Positions 7,951 through 16,618 of a stretch of 64,000 nucleotides of DNA are shown piece by piece. Below the pieces are notes generated by a model, which was given only the letters and a program-made list of their open reading frames with translations, was not told the origin of the DNA and did not search any database. Source of the stretch: JBBRHQ01 sp963840235 (GTDB taxonomy: Bacteria; Actinomycetota; Thermoleophilia; Solirubrobacterales; 70-9); assembly GCA_963840235.1 (NCBI GenBank), contig CAWIYC010000006.1, forward strand, positions 1-64,000, given 5' to 3'. Positions within the stretch are counted from its first letter, which is position 1. Each line of letters begins with the position of its first letter. The position numbers were made by a program, and so were the translations under genes.

Positions 7951-8172
7951 TCAGCCGCGGTCGCGGCGCGCCGCGAACCAGCCGGTGAGGGCGCCGAGGC
8001 CGAAGAACAGCAGGATCACGATCAGCAGGGAGGTCTCCCAGGTGCCAATCACCCAGTGGACCCTGACCGAATCGAGGTTGAGGACGGCGAACAGGATCGC
8101 GAACACGACAAGTGCCCAGAGCAGCGCAGTGCGGACTGGACTGCGCTGCGAGGAACCCCCGGATTCGCCCAT
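7951..8172 (-). CDS. LapA-domain (DUF1049-like) small membrane protein
   Basis: A 73-residue inner-membrane protein with two helices: residues 15-33 ('TALLWALVVFAILFAVLNLD') and 45-68 ('SLLIVILLFFGLGALTGWFA'), joined by a short loop with 'VRVHWVIGTWE', and an Arg-rich end. This is the LapA/YciS layout (lipopolysaccharide assembly protein A domain), a family widespread also in bacteria that lack lipopolysaccharide. The function here is unknown. It lies downstream of rpsT on the same strand, 16 bases away. Confidence 0.75.
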   Translation of the reverse strand: MGESGGSSQRSPVRTALLWALVVFAILFAVLNLDSVRVHWVIGTWETSLLIVILLFFGLGALTGWFAARRDRG

Positions 8173-8188
8173 CAGCTCGGTGCGGGGG

Positions 8189-8449
8189 TCAGGATCGGGA
8201 AGCGATGCGGGCAGCGCGAGACTTCTTGCGAGCGCCGTTGCGGGGGTGAAGCGCCCCGCGCTGGACCGCCTTGTCGATGCGGGAGACGAGCGAGCGGTGC
8301 TCGGCCTCGAGCGCCTCGGAGTCTCCCTCCCCGGCGGCCTGCTCGAGCCTGCGGAAATGGGTCTTGACGGCGCTCGTCAGCCGCCGGTTCTCGGTGCGCT
8401 CCCGCTCGCTGCGTAGGATCCGCTTCTTCTGTGAGGCTATGTTGGCCAT
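8189..8449 (-). CDS. rpsT: 30S ribosomal protein S20
   Basis: Small-subunit ribosomal protein S20, which binds the 5' domain and helix 44 of 16S rRNA. The 86-residue sequence starts 'MANIASQKKRILRSERERTE', the conserved S20 N-terminus, and includes 'SAVKTHFRRLEQA' and the C-terminal 'AVQRGALHPRNGARKKSRA' block. Length and composition fit the family. It is divergent from murJ, with about 60 bases between them holding both promoters. Confidence 0.97.
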   Translation of the reverse strand: MANIASQKKRILRSERERTENRRLTSAVKTHFRRLEQAAGEGDSEALEAEHRSLVSRIDKAVQRGALHPRNGARKKSRAARIASRS

Positions 8450-8509
8450 GGTCGTGTGCCTGAGCGGGCGGGTCTCACCACGCGATCGGGCGATCGCCGA
8501 CTATAGCGA

Positions 8510-10267
8510 GTGAGACCTGGCTTGGAGACTCCCCGGGCAGACGACACACCCGAGATCGAAGCCGCTGCGGCCGCGGCAGACGAAGCGATCCCTGAGGGCG
8601 CGGCCAGGGCCGAGGATGCCGAGGTTGCTTCCGACGCAGCCGTGCGCGCCGCCGAGGCCTTCGACCCCGGCGAGGAGCCGATGGGAGAGCCCGCCCCGGG
8701 TCGCCAGGCGGGCCGGATCGCCCGCTCGACTGCGTTCTTCTCGGTCGCCACCGCCGCCTCCCGCCTGGTCGGCCTGGTCCGGGAGATCTTCGCCGCCAGT
8801 TACTTCGGTGTCAGCGGGCCGATGTCGGCGTTCACGATCGCCTTCCAGGTCCCGAACTTGATCCGAAGCCTGTTCGCCGATGCTGCCCTGCAGCCGGCCT
8901 TCGTACCGATCTTCACCGAGCAACTGGAGAAGCGCAACTACCGGGAGGCGTTCCGGCTTGCCTCGACCCTGCTCTTGCTGGTGACGATGGTCCTCGGTGC
9001 GATCACGGCGATATTCGTGGTATTCGCCCCACTGATCATGCCGCTGTTCGCGCCCGGCTTCAGCGGTGAGATCGAGGACCTGACGGTCAGCCTCTCGCAG
9101 GTGCTGTTCCCGATCCTGATCCTGCTCGGGCTCAGCGGCGTCGTCGTCGGCATCCTCAACAGCTACGACCGCTTCGGCGCCTTCGCGATCTCACCGTTCT
9201 TCTGGAACGTGACGATCATCGCCGTCCTCGTCGCCCTGGTGCCCCACTTCCACGGCAACGATCGGATCTACGCCTACGCGATCGGCATTCTCGCGGGAAC
9301 CCTGGTGCAGTTGCTGATCCCCGCGTTCGATCTGCGCAACACCCCGTTCCAGTTCAAGTGGAGCTTCGCCTGGCGCAATCGCGACGTCCGCCGGGTCCTG
9401 CTGCTGATGCTGCCGGTGACGATCAGCCTCGGCCTGATCAACTTCAACCTGCTGATCAACAGTTTCTTCGGCAGCCTCGTCCAGGGCGAGGGGCACCTGG
9501 CTCCGGCCGCGATCGACAAGGCGTTCCGGATCTACCAGCTGCCGCAGGGGATCTTCTCGGTCGCGATCGCGACCGTGCTGTTCCCGACCCTGGCGCGCTT
9601 CGCGGCCCGCGGAGCGACCGGGGACCTGCGGGCGACGATGGCCAACGGGATGCGGCAGATCGTCTTCGTCCTGCTTCCGGCCGCCGCCGCGGTCCTGGTT
9701 CTCTCCGAGCCGATGATCCGCCTCGTCTACCAGCGCGGCGAGTTCACTCCCTCGCAGACGACTCTGGTTGCGACGGCGCTCTTCTGGTTCGCCTTCTCGC
9801 TGCCGACCAACGGCCTCTTCCTTCTCCTCACCCGAACCTTCTTCAGCCTGCAGAGGCCTTGGGTACCGACCGGGATCGCGGCCGCCAACCTGGCGGTGAC
9901 GGCTGTCGCCGCCGCCCTCCTCTACAAGCCCTACGGTGTCAGCGGCATCGTCGCCTCGACCGCGATTGCGACCGGCGCCAGCGTCATCGCCCAGTGCGTC
10001 ATTCTCCGCCGCGCTCTCGGCGGGCTCGAGCTCGGCCGCCTGGCCTTCTCCACCGCCCGGATCGCGATCGCCGCGGCGGCGCTGGCGGCCGTCAGCTTCG
10101 CCGTCTGGGACGTCCTCGACCAGCAGTTGGGGCGCTCGGTCGGGCACCAGGCGATCTCGCTCGTCGCCGCACTATCCGCCGGTGGCCTCGTCTATCTGGC
10201 CGCGGTCTGGGTTCTGCGGGTCCCCGAGCTCGAGCAGATCACCCGGCTGCTGCGGCGCGGCCGCTGA
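8510..10267 (+). CDS. murJ: Lipid II flippase MurJ (MviN family)
   Basis: An integral membrane protein that flips lipid II across the membrane in peptidoglycan synthesis. From GTG 8510 it has 585 residues. The first 70 or so are an acidic, Ala/Glu-rich cytoplasmic extension. The MviN core follows: 'STAFFSVATAASRLVGLVRE', 'IFAASYFGVSGPMSAFTIAF', 'VPNLIRSLFADAALQPAFVP', later 'LPQGIFSVAIATVLFPTLAR' and 'RGEFTPSQT', with about 14 predicted membrane helices. The start could be a later Met if the acidic extension is not translated. The next gene begins 16 bases downstream. Confidence 0.93.
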   Translation: MRPGLETPRADDTPEIEAAAAAADEAIPEGAARAEDAEVASDAAVRAAEAFDPGEEPMGEPAPGRQAGRIARSTAFFSVATAASRLVGLVREIFAASYFGVSGPMSAFTIAFQVPNLIRSLFADAALQPAFVPIFTEQLEKRNYREAFRLASTLLLLVTMVLGAITAIFVVFAPLIMPLFAPGFSGEIEDLTVSLSQVLFPILILLGLSGVVVGILNSYDRFGAFAISPFFWNVTIIAVLVALVPHFHGNDRIYAYAIGILAGTLVQLLIPAFDLRNTPFQFKWSFAWRNRDVRRVLLLMLPVTISLGLINFNLLINSFFGSLVQGEGHLAPAAIDKAFRIYQLPQGIFSVAIATVLFPTLARFAARGATGDLRATMANGMRQIVFVLLPAAAAVLVLSEPMIRLVYQRGEFTPSQTTLVATALFWFAFSLPTNGLFLLLTRTFFSLQRPWVPTGIAAANLAVTAVAAALLYKPYGVSGIVASTAIATGASVIAQCVILRRALGGLELGRLAFSTARIAIAAAALAAVSFAVWDVLDQQLGRSVGHQAISLVAALSAGGLVYLAAVWVLRVPELEQITRLLRRGR

Positions 10268-10283
10268 GCGGGATCGCGGGCCC

Positions 10284-12368
10284 GTGCTGAGCGCCTCCAG
10301 ATACCTGCTCGGGATGGCCGAGGTCGCCCTGCTGGTGGGAGCGGCGGCGCTCGGAGGCGCCCGTGTGCGCTCGCGACTGCTACCCGGCTTCGGCGGGGCG
10401 CCGGGATGGGTGGCCACCTCGGTGGTTGCGATCGCAATCCTGCTCGGGGCCGCCGAGCTGCTCGGCGCGGTCGGGCTGTTCGAGCCGGTTCCCTACCTGC
10501 TGGCGGTTCTCGTTCTCGGCCTGGGGCTGCGATTCGGCCTGGCCGCAGGCGGGTCGGGGGCCGTGACCCCACCGGCGCCCGAGGTGGGCATGCCGATGCG
10601 GCTCACTGCCCTCGCCATCGCGGGGGTCGTCGTCGCCCACTTCTGCGTCGGTGTGCGGCTGCGGCTGAGCACCGGCATGACCGGCTTCGACACGACCTGG
10701 TACCACGCCCCCTTTGCCGCCGGCTTCGTCCAGAGCGGTCGGACCTTCGACATCCAATTCATCGCCCCGCAATTTCTCGCCTGGTTCTACCCTCAGAACT
10801 CGGAGCTGCTGCACGGGGTCGGGATCCTGGCCTTCACCAGGGACCTGCTCTCGCCGCTGCTGAATCTCGGCTGGCTCGGGGGCTGCCTGGTTGCCGCGTG
10901 GTGCATCGGACGGCCCGGCGGCGCCGCTCCCGTATCCCTCGCCGGGGTCGCCCTCATCCTCGGCAGCGGCGCCTTCGCCGACCAGGCGGGAGAGGCGCGG
11001 AACGACATCGTCGCGCTCTTCTTCGTCCTCGCCGCGGTCGCGATCGTGCTCAACGCGGCGACATCGAACGGGAGCGGAGATGCCGCCAGACAGGCGCCAC
11101 GGGCCCCGGTTCCGCCCGGGGCCCTGGCCGTGGCGGGGCTCTCGATCGGCCTCGCCGCCGGGACCAAGGTCAACTACCTCGCGCCGGCGCTGGCCCTGGT
11201 CGCCTCGCTGGCGCTGATCGCTCCCCGCGGCAAGCGACTCTCTTCCCTCGCCGCGAGCGGGCTGCCGGCGCTGGCGGGGTGCGGGTTCTGGTACTTGCGG
11301 AACCTCGTCCACGCCGGCAGCCCCCTGCCCTGGGTCAAGCACCTGGGGCCGGTCGCCCTTCCTTCTCCCGGGCAGGAGATCGCCGGGCGCGAGGGATTCG
11401 GTGTGCTCCACTATCTGACCGACCCTGGGGTCTGGTCAGATTGGTTCTGGCCGGGCCTGCACCAGGGCTTCGGGGTGCTGTGGCCGGCGATCGCAGCGGC
11501 GGCGCTGGCGGGGATGCTGCTCTGCCTCGGGCGGCGCTCCGAAGCAGCGCTCCGGGCCAGCGCGGTGGCCGGCCTGGCGATGATCGCCGCCTGGCTCGTC
11601 GCTCCGGCCTCGGCCTCGGGCCCGCAGGGCCAGCCGCTCGGCTTCGTCTCCGGGCTGCGCTACCTGGTGCCGGCGTTGGCCCTCGGCTTGGCGCTGCTGC
11701 CGCTGGCCCCGCGGCTGCGGCTCCCGTGGGCCCGCTGGGCCGTGCTCGGTGCCTTCGCCCTCGCCCTGCCGTTCACTGTCGCCTCCGGCGGCCCCTGGTA
11801 CTCGGGCTACCTGGCGGCGGCGGTGCTGGCGGGGGCCCTCGCCGTTGCCCTGGCGGCGCTGATCGGGTCGGGGTGGGCCGCCGCCCACCGGCGGGCGGCA
11901 GTCGCAGTTGCCGTTGCTGCCGCGGTGCTCCTCGTGATCGCCGGGGAGCGTGGCCAGCGCACCTACCTCGAGAACCGCTACGCCGACCCGGGCTTCTCCG
12001 CCCCTGGCCTCGACGCCGCCTTCGGGTGGGCCCGCTCGCTCTCCGGCGAGCGGATCGCGACCACCAGCACCCGCCAGTACCCCCTGTTCGGCACCGACCT
12101 CTCCAACCGGGTCCGGTTCGTCGGGCTGCACCGGCCCAACGCCGGCTTCGTTCCTCCTGCCACCTGCGGCTCCTGGCGGCGGGCGCTGAACGATGGCGAC
12201 TACGACTTCGTCGTCGCCAGCCGCGACCGGATCGAGCCCGGCAGGCCGGCCTTCCCCCCCGAGGCCGCCTGGACCGCCTCCGACCCTGCCGCCCAGGTGG
12301 TCCTGCGCAAGCCGCCGACCGTCGTCTTCCGCCTCCATGGTTCCCTCGACCCCGCGGCCTGCCCCTGA
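10284..12368 (+). CDS. Large multi-pass membrane protein, glycosyltransferase-like
   Basis: A 694-residue protein starting at GTG 10284, 16 bases after murJ; longer in-frame starts would overlap murJ and are rejected. It has roughly a dozen hydrophobic helices. 'TGMTGFDTTWYHAPFAAGF' and 'NSELLHGVGILAF' fall in the first extracytoplasmic loop, reminiscent of GT-C glycosyltransferases (acidic residue in loop 1, Asp-Thr-x-Trp-Tyr-His). The C-terminal 130 residues form a soluble extracytoplasmic domain ending 'GSLDPAACP'. The substrate is unknown; transfer of a sugar or lipid-linked sugar at the cell surface would fit the murJ neighbourhood. A second copy of the C-terminus is at the left edge of the window. 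Confidence 0.7.
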   Translation: MLSASRYLLGMAEVALLVGAAALGGARVRSRLLPGFGGAPGWVATSVVAIAILLGAAELLGAVGLFEPVPYLLAVLVLGLGLRFGLAAGGSGAVTPPAPEVGMPMRLTALAIAGVVVAHFCVGVRLRLSTGMTGFDTTWYHAPFAAGFVQSGRTFDIQFIAPQFLAWFYPQNSELLHGVGILAFTRDLLSPLLNLGWLGGCLVAAWCIGRPGGAAPVSLAGVALILGSGAFADQAGEARNDIVALFFVLAAVAIVLNAATSNGSGDAARQAPRAPVPPGALAVAGLSIGLAAGTKVNYLAPALALVASLALIAPRGKRLSSLAASGLPALAGCGFWYLRNLVHAGSPLPWVKHLGPVALPSPGQEIAGREGFGVLHYLTDPGVWSDWFWPGLHQGFGVLWPAIAAAALAGMLLCLGRRSEAALRASAVAGLAMIAAWLVAPASASGPQGQPLGFVSGLRYLVPALALGLALLPLAPRLRLPWARWAVLGAFALALPFTVASGGPWYSGYLAAAVLAGALAVALAALIGSGWAAAHRRAAVAVAVAAAVLLVIAGERGQRTYLENRYADPGFSAPGLDAAFGWARSLSGERIATTSTRQYPLFGTDLSNRVRFVGLHRPNAGFVPPATCGSWRRALNDGDYDFVVASRDRIEPGRPAFPPEAAWTASDPAAQVVLRKPPTVVFRLHGSLDPAACP

Positions 12369-12511
12369 CCCCACCGGACGAGCTTCACCTCGGATCCCAC
12401 AATCGGCTCCAACGTTGCGTTCGGCCCGGTCGGGCGCAGAATCAATCGGGCCATCTGAGCCGTGACGTTTGATCTCGGCGGAGGGCGGTCGCCATACTGA
12501 TCGCTCCCACC

Positions 12512-14305
12512 ATGGAGCGCATCAGAAACTTCTCGATCATCGCCCACATCGACCACGGCAAGTCGACCCTGGCCGACCGCATCCTCGAGGTGACCGGCGC
12601 CATCGACCCGAAGAACATGCGCGCCCAGGTGCTGGATTCGATGGACCTGGAGCGCGAACGCGGGATCACGATCAAGGCCCAGGCGGTGCGGGTGGACTAC
12701 ATTGCCTCCGACGGGCAGACCTACCACCTGCACCTGATCGACACTCCCGGCCATGTCGACTTCTCCTACGAGGTCTCGCGCAGCCTCGCGGCCTGCGAGG
12801 GAGCGCTGCTCGTCGTCGATGCCGCCCAGGGAGTGGAGGCGCAGACCGTCGCCAACACCTACCTCGCAGTCGAGAACGGCCTCGAATTGGTTCCGGTGAT
12901 CAACAAGGTGGACCTGCCCGGGGCCGAGCCCGAGCGGGTCGCGGGCGAGATCGCCGACCTGCTCGGCGGGGACCCCGGCGAGATCCTGCGGATCTCGGCC
13001 AAGACGGGGGAGGGGGTGGTCGAAGTGCTGGAGGCGATCGTCGAGCGGATCCCACCGCCGAGCGGGGAGCCGAAGCACCCTGCCAGGGCGCTGATCTTCG
13101 ACTCCGAGTTCGACCAGTACCGCGGCGTGATCGCCTACGTGCGGATGGTTGACGGAGGTTTCGCCAAGCGCGAGCAGATCGTCGCGATGCAGAACGGGAC
13201 CGAGGCCGATATCGACGACATCGGTTTCTTCCGGCCGCAGATGTCGCCGGCGGACGGGATGACCGCGGGTGAGGTCGGCTACGTGATCACCGGGATCAAG
13301 AACGTCGCCCGGCTGCGCGTCGGGGACACCCTGACCAGCCGCGCCGAGCCGGCCACCGAACCGCTGGAGGGCTACCGCGAGGTCAAGCCGATGGTCTTCT
13401 GCGGCCTCTACCCGATCGACACCGACCGGTACGAGGACCTTCGCGACGCGCTCGAAAAGCTGGCCCTCAATGACGCCGCCCTCTCCTATGAGCCCGAGAC
13501 CTCGGATGCGCTCGGGTTCGGATTCCGCTGCGGCTTCCTCGGCCTCCTGCACATGGAGATCGTGCGCGAGCGGCTCGAGCGAGAGTACGACCTGGACCTG
13601 CTGGCGACGACGCCGAATGTCCTTTACGAGGTCCACCTGATCGGCGGCGAGATCGTTGACGTCCACAGCCCCACCGGGATGCCCGACCCCGCCGCGATCG
13701 AGGAGATCGACGAGCCCTACATCCGGGCGACGATCATCGCCCCGTCTGAGTACGTCGGCCCCGTGATGGAACTCTGCCAGGGCCGGCGCGGTACCCACGT
13801 CGGCATGCACTACTTGAGCCCGCAGCGCGTACAGATCCGCTATGACCTGCCGCTGGCCGAGATCGTCCTCGACTTCTTCGACCTGCTCAAGTCCTCGACT
13901 CGCGGATACGCCTCGCTCGACTACGAACCGATCGGCAACCGCGCCTCCGATCTGGTCAAGCTCGACATCCTGCTCGCGGGGGACAAGGTGGACGCGCTCT
14001 CGATCATCGTCCACCGAGACTCCGCCTACGACGCCGGCAAGACCCTGGTCGAGCGCCTGCGCAAGACGATTCCTCGCCAGCTCTTCGATATCCCGGTGCA
14101 GGCGGCGATCGGCTCGCGCGTACTCGCCCGCGAAACCGTCAAGGCCCTGCGCAAGGACGTCACCGCCAAGCTCTACGGTGGCGACGTGACCCGCAAGCGA
14201 AAGCTCCTGGAGAAGCAGAAATCCGGCAAGAAGCGGATGAAGCAGGTCGGCCGCGTCGAGGTGCCGCAGGAGGCGTTCCTGGCGGTGCTGGAGATCGATG
14301 AGTAG
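12512..14305 (+). CDS. lepA: Elongation factor 4 (LepA)
   Basis: A ribosome-binding translational GTPase that acts on elongation or back-translocation and ribosome assembly. 597 residues, normal length. G1 is 'AHIDHGKST' near residue 10, G3 'DTPGHVDF' near 80, G4 'NKVD' near 130. The LepA-specific C-terminal domain contains 'GTHVGMHYLSPQRVQIRYDL' and 'LLEKQKSGKKRMKQ'. It starts at ATG 12512. The next gene starts inside its last codons (14298). Confidence 0.97.
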   Translation: MERIRNFSIIAHIDHGKSTLADRILEVTGAIDPKNMRAQVLDSMDLERERGITIKAQAVRVDYIASDGQTYHLHLIDTPGHVDFSYEVSRSLAACEGALLVVDAAQGVEAQTVANTYLAVENGLELVPVINKVDLPGAEPERVAGEIADLLGGDPGEILRISAKTGEGVVEVLEAIVERIPPPSGEPKHPARALIFDSEFDQYRGVIAYVRMVDGGFAKREQIVAMQNGTEADIDDIGFFRPQMSPADGMTAGEVGYVITGIKNVARLRVGDTLTSRAEPATEPLEGYREVKPMVFCGLYPIDTDRYEDLRDALEKLALNDAALSYEPETSDALGFGFRCGFLGLLHMEIVRERLEREYDLDLLATTPNVLYEVHLIGGEIVDVHSPTGMPDPAAIEEIDEPYIRATIIAPSEYVGPVMELCQGRRGTHVGMHYLSPQRVQIRYDLPLAEIVLDFFDLLKSSTRGYASLDYEPIGNRASDLVKLDILLAGDKVDALSIIVHRDSAYDAGKTLVERLRKTIPRQLFDIPVQAAIGSRVLARETVKALRKDVTAKLYGGDVTRKRKLLEKQKSGKKRMKQVGRVEVPQEAFLAVLEIDE

Positions 14306-14765
14306 CGAGGGCACCCAGCGGCAGCGTGAGAACGCCGAATGGGCGAAAGCCACCTTCGATGCCTTTGCCGAGTCTGGGCCCGACGTCGTCATCGAAGATC
14401 TCGATCCCGAGGTCGAGATCCACACCGATCAGGACCTCGCCAACGCGGGGACCCTCCACGGGGTCCCCGGCTACCGGCGCTGGACCCAGCGCTGGTTCGA
14501 TGCCTGGGAGGAGTACGAGCTGAACGTACAGTTGATCGAGCCGATCGGCGAACGGCATGTGGTCGCCACCTGCCGGCAGGTGGCCCGCGGCAAGTCGAGC
14601 GGAGTGCCGGTCGAGATGGAGACCACGTTCATGTTCGAGGTCGAAGCCGGCAGCGTTGTTCGCTTCCACCTCTACAGCGATCGTCTCAAGGCGATCGCAG
14701 CCGCCCGGAAAGGCGAGGAGCGGGCCCCAGGTGACGCCCGGACGGGCCCCCCGGCCGCGGACTAG
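14298..14765 (+). CDS. SnoaL-like (NTF2 fold) protein
   Basis: A 155-residue soluble protein of the NTF2-like/SnoaL superfamily, small alpha-beta barrels that are often enzymes or ligand binders of unknown substrate. Visible features: 'WAKATFDAFAESGPDVVIED' at the start, 'DPEVEIHTD', then 'LHGVPGYRRWTQRWFDAWEE' and the strand pattern ending 'MFEVEAGSVVRFHLYSDR'. The last 20 residues are a disordered basic/proline tail. It overlaps the lepA end by 8 bases and its own end overlaps the end of the convergent YbjQ gene by 4 bases. Confidence 0.75.
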   Translation: MSSEGTQRQRENAEWAKATFDAFAESGPDVVIEDLDPEVEIHTDQDLANAGTLHGVPGYRRWTQRWFDAWEEYELNVQLIEPIGERHVVATCRQVARGKSSGVPVEMETTFMFEVEAGSVVRFHLYSDRLKAIAAARKGEERAPGDARTGPPAAD

Positions 14766-15085
14766 CTCTTCTTACTCACCTTGACCGCGGTGCCGTAGGC
14801 GCAGATCTCGGTCCAGGTCGTACCCAGCTCCGAGGTGTCGAAGCGGAAGGCGAGGATCGCGTTGGCACCCTTCGACTCGGCTTCCTCGACGAGGCGATCG
14901 GTGGCGTGCTCGCGGCCCTCGGCGAGCATCTTCGTCATACCCTTCAACTCGCCCCCCCGAAGCGACTTCAGCGAAGCCCCGATCTGGGAGCCGATGTTGC
15001 GCGAGCGCACGGTGAGGCCGAACACCTCGCCCAGGACCTCGTCGATCTCGTAGCCCGGTAGATCGTTCATGGTGGAGATCAGCAT
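14762..15085 (-). CDS. YbjQ/UPF0145 family protein
   Basis: A 107-residue protein of the YbjQ (UPF0145) family, oligomeric cytoplasmic proteins of unknown function. From ATG 15085 it begins 'MLISTMNDLPGYEIDEVLGE', followed by 'FGLTVRSRNIGSQIGASLKS', 'GGELKGMTKMLAEGREHATD', 'GANAILAFRFDTSE' and a closing 'TEICAYGTAVKV', all family hallmarks. A longer start at 15145 adds 20 residues not seen in the family, so 15085 is preferred. The HadA gene starts divergently at 15117. Confidence 0.88.
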   Translation of the reverse strand: MLISTMNDLPGYEIDEVLGEVFGLTVRSRNIGSQIGASLKSLRGGELKGMTKMLAEGREHATDRLVEEAESKGANAILAFRFDTSELGTTWTEICAYGTAVKVSKKS

Positions 15086-15116
15086 CGCCGCGACCCTAGC
15101 AATAGAGTCCGGCGCC

Positions 15117-15557
15117 ATGGCCGTGAAGACAGAGGCCGTCGGCAAGCAGTGGCCACCCGCGACCTACGAGGTCGGGCGCGAGAAGATCCGCGAGTACGCC
15201 AACGTGATCGGTGTCGATAATCCGGTCCACTTCGACCGCGAGGCCGCGCTCGCGGCCGGCTACCGCGACGTGGTTGCACCGCCGATGTTCTGCGTCGTCT
15301 ACGCCGCCCCGGCGATGGGCCCGGCGATCATCGACCCCGAGGTCGGCATCAACCTGGCGGCGATGGTCCACGGCGGCCAGCAGTTCGTCTGGGGCGAGCC
15401 GGTCTGCTCGGGCGACGTGATCACCACCACCGCCGCCTGCACCGAGATCGAGGAGAAGGGCGGCATGGGCTTCTACGTGTTCGAGTCGACGTCGGTCAAC
15501 CAGGATGGGGCGATGACCGTCCGCGGAACCTGGACCAACATCGTCAGGGGGGTCTGA
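15117..15557 (+). CDS. MaoC-like (HadA-type) dehydratase subunit
   Basis: A 146-residue protein with the FAS1-like/MaoC N-terminal hot-dog domain, as in mycobacterial HadA. The start is ATG 15117. Motifs: 'YEVGREKIREYANVIGVDNP', 'VAPPMFCVVYAAP', 'MVHGGQQFVWGEPV' and a closing 'VRGTWTNIVRG'. It lacks the catalytic His/Asp hydratase motif, which is in the partner encoded next (1 base between stop and start). Together they should form a heterodimeric (R)-3-hydroxyacyl dehydratase for fatty acid elongation. The mycobacterial HadAB role is known; its use here is inferred. Confidence 0.85.
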   Translation: MAVKTEAVGKQWPPATYEVGREKIREYANVIGVDNPVHFDREAALAAGYRDVVAPPMFCVVYAAPAMGPAIIDPEVGINLAAMVHGGQQFVWGEPVCSGDVITTTAACTEIEEKGGMGFYVFESTSVNQDGAMTVRGTWTNIVRGV

Positions 15558-15558
15558 G

Positions 15559-15951
15559 ATGGCTGCGCTCAGCGCCGGAGAACAGGTCCCCGAGCTGAGG
15601 GTGACACCCGACAAGTACCTGCCCCACCGCTATGCGGGTGCCTCCGGCGACTTCAACCCGATCCACATCGACCCCGAGTTCGCCAAGGCGGTCGGCCTCC
15701 CGGGCAACATCCTCCACGGCCTCTACATGATGGGCCTCGTCGCTCGCGCCAACACGGCCCTCGCCGGCGGCGACCCGAAGGCGCTGAAGCGTCTCTCGGT
15801 GCAGTTCCGCGGCATGGGCGCCCCCGAGCAGGAGATCGTCGTCACCGGCACGGTGCGAGAGGCCGAAGGCGACCGCGTCGTCGTCGACACCGAGGCCGCG
15901 CAGGGCGAAAACCGGGTCATCCGCAACGCCGAAGCCGAGCTCGAGCTGTAG
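15559..15951 (+). CDS. MaoC-like (HadB-type) catalytic dehydratase subunit
   Basis: A 130-residue hot-dog protein carrying the hydratase motif: 'YAGASGDFNPIHIDPEFAKA' holds the catalytic Asp and His, and 'GNILHGLYMMGLVARA' the following helix. It is the partner of the HadA-type protein immediately upstream, so the pair is a (R)-3-hydroxyacyl-ACP or -CoA dehydratase. No HadC-type or other fatty-acid gene is nearby. The stop is followed by a long hairpin at 15979. Confidence 0.88.
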   Translation: MAALSAGEQVPELRVTPDKYLPHRYAGASGDFNPIHIDPEFAKAVGLPGNILHGLYMMGLVARANTALAGGDPKALKRLSVQFRGMGAPEQEIVVTGTVREAEGDRVVVDTEAAQGENRVIRNAEAELEL

Positions 15952-15978
15952 GCCGGGGCCTCGGGCCGCGGGTCCTGT

Positions 15979-16048
15979 CGCCGGATGGGGCTCACCACCC
16001 CTGCGCTCGCTGAAGCGTGCTCGGGGTGATCCGTCCCCCCATCCGGCG
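15979..16048. other. Long perfect hairpin downstream of the dehydratase pair
   Basis: A 12-bp perfect inverted repeat (CGCCGGATGGGG at 15979-15990 with CCCCATCCGGCG at 16037-16048) encloses an inner 6-bp stem (CACCCC at 15996-16001 with GGGGTG at 16023-16028) and a possible 4-bp stem at its tip. It starts 28 bases after the HadB-type stop. There is no T-run, so as a terminator it would be of the U-poor kind. A structured RNA or a palindromic repeat unit are alternatives. The rest of 15952-16202 shows no gene that I can support. Confidence 0.6.
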
Positions 16049-16202
16049 CCACCCGCGGCAGAGACCACCGAACCGGCTCGGGAAAGCGCTTGACGGAAAG
16101 GCAGGTCCTCTGCGCTGGAGCCCGGATTCCTGCCTCTGGCAGATTCGTCCCAGGCGGGGCCGCTCAGGCGTGGGTTCAAGGCGTCGGATTTACGCTTTTT
16201 CC

Positions 16203-16565
16203 ATGCGACGGGGGGTCAGTCCGATGGCTGTGGCGGGGTTCTCGGCCGCCCTCTGCCTGCTGCTGGCGCTGGCGCTGGTCGGGTTTGCCGCCGCCAGCGG
16301 ACTGGCGGGCGACGGATGCCAGGGTCACGGCGCCGGGCGCAGCTATCACCAGAGCTTCTCCATGGTGCCGACGGGCACCGACTGCGACTACTTCCAGCGC
16401 TCCACGGGGGAGACCTCGAGCGCGCTGGTCGTCCCCTGGGCACCGATCACCTGGCTGGTGCCGACGCTGATCCTCAGCGCCATCGCCTTCCTCTCGATGG
16501 GAATACTGGGGCGGATGCTGCACCGGCACGGCGACGCCGGCACGATCCCGAGCCAGGGAACCTAG
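16203..16565 (+). CDS. Small membrane protein with a cysteine-containing loop
   Basis: From ATG 16203, a 120-residue protein with two membrane helices: residues 9-32 ('VAGFSAALCLLLALALVGF' and following) and about 80-103 ('ITWLVPTLILSAIAFLSMGI'). The loop between them is outside and has two Cys (in 'GDGCQGHG' and 'GTDCDYF'), which could form a disulfide. A longer in-frame start at 16017 would run through the hairpin region and lacks protein-like sequence, so it is rejected. Function unknown. Confidence 0.5.
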   Translation: MRRGVSPMAVAGFSAALCLLLALALVGFAAASGLAGDGCQGHGAGRSYHQSFSMVPTGTDCDYFQRSTGETSSALVVPWAPITWLVPTLILSAIAFLSMGILGRMLHRHGDAGTIPSQGT

Positions 16566-16618
16566 CCAGCTGGGGGAGGCGGCGACTCGGCCGGGCCTCC
16601 GGTTTCTAGGATGTAGGC

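Noticed and set aside
12200..14425. 741-codon minus-strand frame opposite lepA
   Set aside because: Shadow of lepA; composition is typical of the complementary frame and no domain is seen.
16165..16185. tRNA-like GGTTCAAG near 16173
   Set aside because: The flanking bases do not form a T stem and no acceptor or anticodon arm can be drawn.
16566..16618. CIRCE operator in front of hrcA
   Set aside because: Neither half of TTAGCACTC-N9-GAGTGCTAA is present.
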